A stretch of 22,194 nt of DNA from assembly GCF_000003815.2 (NCBI RefSeq), contig NC_049979.1, positions 18,192,291 to 18,214,484 of the forward strand, written 5' to 3'. This DNA is from Branchiostoma floridae (Eukaryota; Chordata; Leptocardii; Amphioxiformes; Branchiostomatidae). The translations under genes and the position numbers were made by a program. The notes under the pieces are model-generated. The model was given only the letters and a program-made list of their open reading frames with translations. It did no database searches and was not told where the DNA came from. Shown piece after piece: positions 10,662 to 19,700 of this stretch; position 1 is the first letter of the stretch, and every line of letters starts with the position of its first letter.

Positions 10662-11499
10662 CAGTCAAACCTGCCCAAGACGACCACCCGGGGGACCGGA
10701 AAAAAGCGGTCGATTTGGACAGATGGTCGCTGAGAAGAGTATCGACTCAAAACATGCCTGATGCGTTGTGTTTAATGGCAAATAGCAAGCACACTGCACG
10801 CACGCAAAGAAGCGAGATCTTTAATGTCAAATACAACACGCACACTGTAAATTGTAAATTTATCCCCAAGCTTTTATCGAACTTTTATACGATACAGTGT
10901 TTTAAAGCTCAAGTATTTGTACACTAACGTTTTAGACAGTAAGGGAACTTTGATGCTGTCAGTTACCATACAAGCCTTTATGCGTCGCTGTGTTCCTGAT
11001 CGCCGTATCTGAAATAACTACGGTGCACCTTTCGAATTCGATGCCCGTTACGTCCCGATAGCGTACTTACCCACGAGTGAATGTACAGTACAGTTGGACA
11101 AAAGCACTCACACGTACAGATTTTTCTTAAAATGGTATGAGCTACACAGATCTTTCTTAAAAAATATGAGGGTATATACGTTTCAGCATTCGTTCACTTC
11201 ATAATGATATAGATTTTTTTTTAACTTCTGGAACAACTAAATTCAGATTTTCTTGCAACGACTTCGGCACAAAATCGCACTAGTTATCATCTAAAATCGA
11301 TGAAAACCTCAATTTTGAAAATGATGCGGTCGTTATGGGTCCCAATTTGGGTCGGTCGCGGTCGCGTTGGCCAGGTGGTCGTTGAGTAAAGGTCGCTTAA
11401 TGCTTACGTCAATGGGGAAAAAAATCGGGACCGAGAAAAAGCGGTCGAAATGGCCAGGTGGTCGCTGAGAAGAGGTGGTCGCTCGGGCAGGTTTGACTG
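10662..11499. mobile_element. 838-bp non-autonomous DNA transposon, pogo/Tc1-mariner-like, flanked by TA
   Basis: The ends are inverted copies: CAGTCAAACCTGCCC, then AAGACGACCACC on the left and GAGCGACCACC on the right. Each end is flanked by TA (10660-10661, 11500-11501), the target duplication of the Tc1/mariner/pogo group. CAGT-type termini fit pogo-like elements. No transposase frame exists inside, so it would have depended on a partner. Beyond the inverted ends the element has same-direction subterminal repeats (10691-10739 and 11427-11474, both gggaccg...aaaagcggtcg...tggtcgctgagaagag) and further ggtcg-rich units near 11330-11395. Confidence 0.85.
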
Positions 11500-11921
11500 T
11501 ACTTGTACAGTACATGCACACTATACTATAGTAGAAGTGAACCAAGTACTCTTCAACAGGTAGAAGTACATTGTAAGGGGGTATATCTTATGAACGATCA
11601 GATGAATAGTTGTTTATCCATTAAAAAAAAACTGAAATCATGACCAAAAAAGCCTGCACATGTTTGAAACTTTTTTTTTAAATAGTTTCATCAGGTTGGT
11701 AGAATATATAGCAATATAAGTACTAGTAGTACCTACTGGTTGTGTAATAAGAATTCTCCTTCATCCTACATTGTTTTTGTTTGTTTGTATTGCAAACCCA
11801 GTAAACTGCCTCAAGGTGTAAAACACCAGTGTTTGTGCTGAAAGTACATGCTCATGATGCTGCATATCCAGACATAATCTATTCTATCCACTCACAGTCA
11901 CACCAGGATGGTCCTCTTTTC

Positions 11922-12180
11922 CATGAGTGTGATAGGTTCTTTTACAATTATATGCTCCAGGTGTGGCTCTCCTCAAATGTGGGACATTTAATGTCCTATT
12001 CGTGGTATGTCCCTAACTAAGCGAAGCTAGGTACTAACTAATGTTCACCTGAGTGAAGTGAGGAAATTCATGTTAAGTGCCTTTTCCAAGGGCACTACAC
12101 ACTTAACTTAGCATGAAAGAAGATTCGAACTCAGGACCTTTGGGTCCTGGGCCAAACGGCCTTACCATTATGCCACATGC
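11922..12180 (-). mobile_element. tRNA-derived SINE
   Basis: On the minus strand the 5' head has a Pol III A box (TGGCATAATGG, near 12165-12176) and B box (GAGTTCGAATC, 12122-12132). It is followed by a body with CCTTGGAAAAGGCACTTAAC and CTCACTTCACTCAGGTG, wording I associate with SINE bodies widespread in deuterostomes. The head aligns as a tRNA with GTTCGAATC in the TpsiC position. The 3' limit is an estimate at the CACACTCA near 11922, and I could not define target duplications. Confidence 0.75.
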
Positions 12181-12183
12181 ATG

Positions 12184-12251
12184 TTCTTTATGTTATTGTA
12201 ATGGTATTATTCTTCATTTCTTTATGTTATTGTAATGGTATTATTCTTCAT
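12184..12251. repeat. perfect 34-bp tandem duplication
   Basis: Two identical adjacent copies of a 34-bp unit beginning ttctttatgttattgtaatg, at 12184-12217 and 12218-12251. It abuts the 5' end of the SINE and may be a slippage product of recent date, since there are no differences. Confidence 0.9.
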
Positions 12252-13158
12252 TACTTTTTTTAGTACATTTATAATTAATAGCCAAAGTTGCTGAACTGAA
12301 CTTTGTCAATTTGAAATAGGAGTTGGAGTCTGCAGTAACTTATTAAAATTTTGCTGACAAACGATATGTGAAGGAATGTCGACTGCTACAATGAATGCAA
12401 GGTTAGACAAAGTTTGAACATTGGCAATCCTTAGTTCACTTCACTCTGAGTTTGACAACAGTTACTTAGTCTACTTTTTAAGCTAGACAGATTTACAATG
12501 GTCAGTTGGCACTATGATATGGTGGTTACACAATGCTGAGGCAGTCATTGAGCTTGCCTGAAAGTGTCCTCCTTTTACTTCAACTGTGCCAAAGTAAATA
12601 GGAACATTCTGGTAATTTAAATACCATGGCCCTGACAAAAGCTGGCCTCCTGTAAGTGCTGATGTCAGATCCAACAACTCCAAGCTTGTTCACGAACCAT
12701 AGTCCATGTAATATTTGCGTGCAGGAGTACACCACAGTTATAGCAAGTCCCAAGCATGGGTTATTATTTTGATCTCGGCTCCCTCCCCTATCATAACACC
12801 CCTGAATGAATAGCACTGTTGTGTAGTGCAAACCCAAGTCCTATCTGGGTTGACGGATCGGATGACAAATTGTCACTCAACTGGGCCAGTAAACTACAGC
12901 TTTTGCACCAACATTTCGAATCTCAGATAAAAGTATGACCCCAAACCACAGTTATACGGACATCCTGACAACCGACACTACAGTAGGAATAGGAAAAGCG
13001 ATAGAGGAACAGCTCGAGCGCGTTTATTTGATCGATGAAGGCGCCACTTCCGAGAATCAAAGCAGTCAGCAGAGAGTACCATAGCAGAAATTGTGTCTAG
13101 TAGAGTTAGCAAGTTGGAGTTATAGAGCTATCCTTTACCTACAACAAACCCGTCCTAC
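12252..13158. other. non-coding DNA, becoming CpG-richer towards 13 kb
   Basis: No gene recognised. Around 12960-13060 CG dinucleotides become more common (ctcgagcgcg, ggcgcc). This is the intron side of the candidate first exon at 13159-13196 and may be part of a promoter-proximal region. Confidence 0.4.
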
Positions 13159-13196
13159 CTTTCTGTGATACCAACTGCAGCAAAAGAATCCATCAT
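13159..13196 (-). CDS. candidate first coding exon of an unidentified minus-strand gene
   Basis: Two adjacent ATGs (13194-13196 and 13191-13193, the second followed by G) open a frame reading MMDSFAAVGITE plus two bases, ending at a donor GAAAG|GTAGGA. A stop lies ten codons upstream in frame, so the start is here if it is coding. The phase fits the exon candidates at 4775-4810 and 1077-1186. The start would be about 1.8 kb downstream of the KMT2A-like polyadenylation signal, a plausible place for the next gene in the same direction. Product unknown. Confidence 0.3.
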
Positions 13197-14961
13197 GGGA
13201 CGCTGGCCAGTATTAACTGCAATTCATATCTGGTATTTGGGGTCAAAAATCGTCTTCTGGCGTACTGCAGTACACAACTTTGCCCTGCCCTCCCTCGACG
13301 AGGCTCCTCCCTGCTTCAATCCTGATCGATTTCTCAAAGTTGTAGATAATCACGCACAAGGGTCCCAACAGTATCGCTCCCTCCAACTCTCCTCTTTTAT
13401 CTAAACCATTGGAATACCCAAATTCACGAATATTTGGAATAGTTTCCTGGGCAAATATTTTCCTGTCTGTAGAAAGGGAGTTGCACGACCTAATCGCAGT
13501 CCACTTCACATCTGCATTCTTCCGCAAAGAAAGTAATTCCAAAAGTTGTGACTTTCCAGCTTGAAACTTCAGCAACAGTTGTGGGCTTCTTTTTTTATAT
13601 ATCAGATTTCAGTTTTGACTGAGTACTGATATGATTTTATTAGAAAGCATAGTATTTTTGAATGGCTAAGCTCAGTATGCTTTGATACAAAATATTAGTG
13701 ATCAAGTAATTCGCCTCTGTTTCAAAATGGCTGCCAGGGGTGCAAACTGAAGTTGTTCGGGCAGTTTTGGCAAACAATATTTTGTTGTCTCTACCTATGT
13801 TCCTATTGCAAACTATCATTGCAACTGTAGATGGAACAACTGGAAGAAGGAATCGATGTCAATTTCAGCGTTTGAAAGTATTTGTTGACATTTAGGCTGG
13901 CTGTAAAACTTTGTGTGCTGTGTGGGGTCTGGATTACGTATGCATGCCGATGACATTACGTTGAGTGTTGTGGAAGGAGGAGTTGACCTGGCGGAGCTGC
14001 CGGAAAATGCAGTTTGCGTGACTTTTAATTTGAGGAAAATACTAGACTAGTACCCAGCTATTCGCTTTTAGTTCAGTTTGGTAAACAGACTATGCTTACC
14101 TCACCTTTTGGCTCGAAAAATCTTCATTTTTCACACAACTCTGATTATGCAACGTTACAACATGACCAAGGAGGTAAATCTGTGATTTCTAACCTCCTTG
14201 AACATGACTAATAAGAAGCTCAGCCAACATGTAACGTACCCACTTTGGGTATGATGGATATCATTTTTGGTTTGGTTTGAAAATAATTCTTTTCAGATAC
14301 GAGAAGACGGTGTATGTAAATTGTAGTTACCTGGCCTGCTTTTGATCAATACATAAGGGATGGCATAACTGTTGCCATGAATACATGTAATGTTACATTG
14401 TGCCAATTCAGCACACAATCTATTGGTCTAGGATGAAGGATGTAGTTTGAGCTCCACGTATCTTGGCTTTAATAATAAGTATCCTTTGGTGATGACGTGT
14501 TGAACTGGTAGCATGCTCTTTTAGTTCTTCATTTATGATAAAGACTTCAACTTGGCTCTTAGCAAAGTGAAAACACCTGTTGCATGTCCCTCAGTTTCAG
14601 TTGGAAGCACACTGGACGACAAGAAGTGTTCTATAACAAAGTGTGTTAGAAACTCTGCAGGCAAGGATTATCAGCGTCAGTTGACCCCAACTACAGCTTT
14701 TGTGAGTATATAGGGCTCAACAAGTCAACTCGTACAAACTCAAAGAACACTGATGGTAGGGTTTTGCTAATAATGTTACATATATGCTACATAGACCTGT
14801 TACATAGACCTACTATTCAAAACTACATCCATCGGGTCACCCAGGATTGCATTTTTTTTTTCAAGTGAACGTCAGGCTAGGAACTTATTATTGCCCATAG
14901 TGTATTCTTTAGATATCAAGGATCAACAACAGTAAGCTTGAAAATTCTACAATATAAAATC
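13197..14961. other. putative intergenic region between the KMT2A-like gene and the candidate downstream gene
   Basis: It contains a minus-strand open frame of 110 codons (13243-13575) without recognisable motifs and the 46-bp palindrome at 14161-14206. 13240-13560 is less AT-rich than its surroundings and would be the 5' UTR or promoter of the candidate gene starting at 13196. Confidence 0.35.
14161..14206. repeat. 46-bp imperfect palindrome
   Basis: catgaccaaggaggt (14161-14175) and acctccttgaacatg (14192-14206) form a hairpin with two mismatched positions and a loop of about 16 bases. It could be a solo remnant of a small inverted-repeat element. Confidence 0.55.
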
Positions 14962-14967
14962 TTTATT
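14962..14967 (-). terminator. candidate polyadenylation signal AATAAA for the KMT2A-like gene
   Basis: AATAAA on the minus strand (tttatt on the plus strand) is the first canonical hexamer I noticed after the stop codon. About 25-35 bases downstream is a GT-rich stretch (TACTGTTGTTG), as expected for a cleavage downstream element. Transcript ends would be needed to confirm it. Confidence 0.45.
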
Positions 14968-16499
14968 GGTGAATTGTATACAAAAGAAACAAAGCATTGA
15001 TCAAATTATCTTCATGTAATCAATTGGGGATTATCGAAACAATTAAAATCTAGTTAAACTGTCCAACAGAAGAAACTACACAGAATTCAATATCTCCGGA
15101 TTCTCTGTACAAAATCTTATGTACACCAGTCCTTCAGGACAGTATCAGGATACTATGCTACAGATATCTTTGGAAGAGATATTGGATTCAATCAAAAACA
15201 TTTTAATATGATATCTATTCTCCGTAATTATTGTCTGCCCTTACAATACAATCACACGCTAGCTAAGCCTCATAAATACAGCAGTTTGTAAGTTGTACAA
15301 AAGTTCTTTTCAACACTGAAATTTAAAAAAAAAACATGCCAAGTACCAACCATAAAATATCTTCATTGTACAAAAGTATGGGACCTTGCATGGGTTTACT
15401 TTCCTGAGCTGGACACATCACAAAAGATACTGACTATATGGTTGGACAGGCAGAGGTTGTCGAGACCTTTTCTTTGTAACTGATCGGCCAATGCTAAATA
15501 TGCTACAATGCTGTAAATGCTTTGTGAACATGGGCTGATTGTGGTCACCTCTGATACTCTGTGAATAATTGAGCCATCACTGTGCTGCAGAAGGAAATGC
15601 TTCCAGATAATAACATAAGAATGTGTTATATCAGACACTATGTATGTGCTCATGCTTTTTTTTGGTCACGTAGTCTCTGAAATTTGCATCTGCTATCTGC
15701 TACACAAAAAATGGTAGCATGGATGGTCTAGTGGTATATGTAATACAAAACAGAAATTTTGTCCTACCAGTAAACAATTTCCTATGTTCCCAGCTGCATG
15801 TTCACTCATTAGCAACGCTACAGCCTATGGATGGTTTTAAAATAAGAACGACCAGGCATGTCTTCAAAAGTGTAAAACACAGATATCACTACAGAGAAGG
15901 ACAATAGAATTTCTTGTCTGCTATTTTTTCTAAGAATATTTCTCTCATGTAAGAATAATTTCTAAAAATGGTTCCCCTATAGTACAAGGAAAAATCTGAC
16001 ACAGCTCCATCACATCAGGCACCTTACTCATACAAATCTCAATGCATAGCCCTAGAAACCCAGTCCACACAACCAGGTACATGTACATCTTGCTCACTTT
16101 GCCATATTATCTGTCTTTGTTTGGTTTTCATAATGATAAAAGTCTCCAAAAGCAGCATATTATTGACTGTACACATAAGTTGGCATCACACATAACAAAG
16201 GATAGGGTCTAAAGCCCTTCTTCTGACAACACTCCATTGCACGTTTCCTTTCTTGTGTGGCAGCAGTTGACACACGGGTCAAACTTCTATTTGGGGCTTT
16301 ACTAATAATAGATTGAAGGGAGAAAATATAAACCCATAACTAAGCTGGGAATGGACAGCCCAAAAATAAAAACAATACAGGCATCTGTGAAGTGGAAACA
16401 AAATGTGCACAGTGGAGGTGCTGCTAATCTTCCAGTTGATAGGAAACATCAAAGCCATCAAAAATATGGGATTCAAAATGAAAGCACAAGTACAGGATT

Positions 16500-16565
16500 A
16501 AAAATACTTTCCGGTCTGCCCATCCAAAAAACAAAAATACTTTCTGGTCTGCCCATCCCACAAAC
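16500..16565. repeat. 33-bp tandem duplication in the KMT2A-like 3' UTR
   Basis: The word aaaatactttcyggtctgcc followed by catcc occurs twice with a period of 33 bp (starting at 16501 and 16534), with one mismatch in the shared core. It starts about 35 bp past the stop codon in transcript direction. Confidence 0.8.
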
Positions 16566-16597
16566 GTCTGAATTGGATTGCCTTCACTTCCCAACTA

Positions 16598-16777
16598 TCA
16601 GTTCAGGTACTTGCGGCACCTCTTAGATCCACAGGTACAATCTATTTTGGAGTTCTGGTCCTCAATGGGGAACTTGTAGTCATAGGTCAGTTCCTCCCCC
16701 TTGTATATTTTCCTCATGGCAAAGATGACAATGTGCTTCTTGCCTTCCACTTGGATGACTCGTGAGTAACAGTTGGG
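16598..16777 (-). CDS. KMT2A: KMT2A-like terminal exon: end of SET domain and post-SET zinc motif, with stop codon
   Basis: The acceptor is CTCTCCACAG at 16778-16787 and the stop TGA is at 16598-16600; 59 codons are in phase 0. The order is [40 protein letters not shown], then a short linker and the post-[16 protein letters not shown]. The catalytic Tyr in YDYKF and the three post-SET cysteines (CxCx4C) are all present, so the enzyme looks catalytically intact. The protein ends at KYLN, the same place as the family's usual end (KFLN in human MLL1). Confidence 0.97.
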   Translation of the reverse strand, partial: PNCYSRVIQVEGKKHIVIFAMRKIYKGEELTYDYKFPIEDQNSKIDCTCGSKRCRKYLN

Positions 16778-19700
16778 CTGTGGAGAGTGGAGTTACAACA
16801 GATGTAAGGATAATAGGGTGACAAATTTACAGAAATTGTTTTGATTTGGGGCATGGCTTTTCTTATTCAAGGTGACAAAAAGTTATAAAGTTATAATAAT
16901 ATAAAAAATATCATAATTAATACCAAAATCCTATGATAAAATCTGGATCTTTTTTTTTAGTCCACACATTTACAAGCCATCCATATTCAACTTCTAGAAC
17001 TTGGTTTATGGAACTTGCCTTTAAATTGACTAAAAAGATGTTGAAACAGGTATCTGGAACTTTCAACCGGTCATTCAATGCAAACTTGAACCTTAATACT
17101 TACATCACAAGAATGGTTGATGAAGCGAGCAGCATTCCCATGCATGGTTGCATCCACAACTTCATAGTCATCAATGCGAAACATGTAGCAGCCAATCCCC
17201 TGGGAAAGAAAAACAAACATTACATGTCATTCACAATAGGAGATACTGATTAAGCAGGTGATTTTACAAAATAGGACAAAGACTTTCTAAATCACTTGAG
17301 CTGAAATTCAGTTATATCCTCAAGGTATTGAAGGATGGAACACTCTGCAGCATGAAATATTTGTTATAGTCAGGAACACTACTTTTTCTTTGATTTGACA
17401 AACAAGAACTTTAATAGAGTATCAACACAGAATTCTAATTGTTAGAGTAGCCTTGCACAAAACTAGAGGAAAAAGTTCTGCAATATATTGAGCCTCCATT
17501 CCAAACCTGCATACATGGATAATGGTCTATCTGAATACCTCCACAATTCAGAACTTACTGATAGCATGGCAGAGTACTTGGTACAATGTCAAGTCTATGT
17601 ACCTTGCTGTTGTAGTAGTTCTCTCTTTTGTCAGTGAGGACAGAGCGAATGACCATGCCAGCATATTCGATCACCATCTCCCCAGAGTCGATGTTGCGTT
17701 TACAGAAGAGGCCCCGCCCATGGATAGGTGAACGGTATACACCCACAGCCTCCCTTGATGTCTGCCGCAGGTAGCGGAATCTCATGGCCATGGGAAGGTC
17801 CATACTGGTTGGTCTCCTGTATGCAAGAACAGTGAGTGAGATGGCTTTCCTTTTGACAATGGAACAACTTGCTCTAGATCAACATCTTTAAAGAACCTTT
17901 TAAAGTTGGCGTGATTTTCTGATTAAACTATGATTTTGCCAAACCTTTGATATTAGTATCATTTCTGATTAAGAATCTTGAGACTTAGTCTGAGACAAGC
18001 TTCTCAGTTTAAAAAAATCTTTGGGTGCTGACCTTCTACTTATTATAGTTAGGGTCGGGATTGGCATAACAAAACTCCCCTGCTGATACCCTTGTCACAG
18101 CATTTGTGACATTACCTGGTGGATTTGTGCTGGACCTCTTCCTCCTCCTCATTGTAGTCCAGGACAGGGAGCTGTCTGTGCTGTGAGGCCAGCCAGCTGA
18201 ACATGTCAAACTTTGACCGTCTGGAAAATACACATAAGAACACATTGTAAGAACAGAGCAGTTGTAGTATTTAAGTAGAAGTAGTATCCAGTACAGTAAT
18301 TAATTTTTATGTTGTCCTGGTCCCTGACACAGGTGGGCAGCATTCAGCTAGGAGTGATGGGACGCATACTCAGGACACAGGAACAGAACACCATATTTTG
18401 TTTAGCACATAGACATCATGTCAAAGCTTTACTGATATTATACAAAACTTATATCTGTATTGCACACAAATGTACCAAATAATGAAAAACAGGTTTTCTA
18501 TCTCACCTAGACAAGACTTCTGCTCTGCAGCACCCATTGGGGTTGACTGGTGGATCCTTGTGAAGAAGGGAAGAAAGAAAAAGCACTGTCATCACCATTC
18601 AAAACATTCCCAGATGATTCCTAATACTACCTTAACCTAATGTTATCATTTGGATACTTATCCCATGTAGTTTTCTGAACAGGCTGTATTCATGATAAAA
18701 TATACCTGGAAGTTATGCAATACACATTCAAGTCCATTGGTCTTGACTGGCCAGGTTGNNNNNNNNNNNNNNNNNNNNNNNNNNNNNNNNNNNNNNNNNN
18801 NNNNNNNNNNNNNNNNNNNNNNNNNNNNNNNNNNNNNNNNNNNNNNNNNNNNNNNNNNNNNNNNNNNNNNNNNNNNNNNNNNNNNNNNNNNNNNNNNNNN
18901 NNNNNNNNNNNNNNNNNNCCCCAGCATGACACAACCCCTCACTGCAGCAAAGGACAGTTGCTTCATGCGAGCATTGATCCTGGCCTCCTGCACCTTCTCC
19001 ACAACTGGTCCAGGGCAGCTGTAAACAACATGGGAAAACACACATTTCAAAATACTCTTTAATCAAAGTAACTGTACCAGGAGAGAATCCAGTTGATCTT
19101 GCACAAGTAGAATATATCTATTATTGTTGCAACATTTGCCTTTACTTACCATCAATTGTGTCTGCAGTTGTTTTGAAGCCATCATCACTGGTGATCTCAA
19201 ACACAAGCTTAGGTTTGTCCTCTTTAGGCATCGTGGTGGTTTGAGCTTGTCTCTTCTGCTGCTCTTCTATCTCGTGCAGCTTCAGCAGAGGTGAATAGGA
19301 ATCAGCCTCGTCGTCTGGCATGGGAAGTGAGGGGTGTGGAGGGATGCGATCCCACGGTGACGACCGTCCAGTTGGAAGGTTGGATGACGATCTGTAGTGC
19401 TGCAGCATGTGGGGATCTGATTCCTCCTCAAAGCTGCCTTTGTCTGCAGAAGAAAAAGAAGAACAGAAACCATCCAAATTCAGTATTGTGTCATTTACAA
19501 AGATACAAAGAATGGCTAGGTCAATTAGAATACATATTTTGTTTGTTACTAGGAAAGTAGGAGTACTTGATTAAAATGGGACTCTAATTGAAAAGCCAAA
19601 GACCAGTAATGCCAGGTCTAACTATAGGGAATTCCATTTCAGAGGAAAATACAACATCACCATGCTGAATGGTGTTGCAGTATACAGACTGGTAAAAGTT

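Larger units (their letters stand above)
14962..16597 (-). other. KMT2A: probable 3' UTR of the KMT2A-like gene
   Basis: From the stop codon down to a canonical AATAAA there is no coding frame of note and no strong splice pair. The DNA is AT-rich and contains a 33-bp tandem duplication just after the stop. The 1.6-kb length is ordinary for an MLL-type gene. The boundary rests only on the polyadenylation signal and is uncertain. Confidence 0.45.

Noticed and set aside
11829-12020. Plus-strand open frame of 63 codons
   Set aside because: It lies largely inside the tRNA-derived SINE on the other strand and is a chance frame.
12483-12837. Overlapping minus-strand frames of 66 and 85 codons
   Set aside because: No domain, no splice context, and mixed composition typical of random frames in AT-rich DNA.
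13243-13575. Minus-strand open frame of 110 codons beginning MLKFQAGKSQLLELL
   Set aside because: No recognisable motif and no supporting splice or conservation evidence. It overlaps the less AT-rich segment just upstream of a candidate start, so an accidental frame in a promoter or 5' UTR is as likely.
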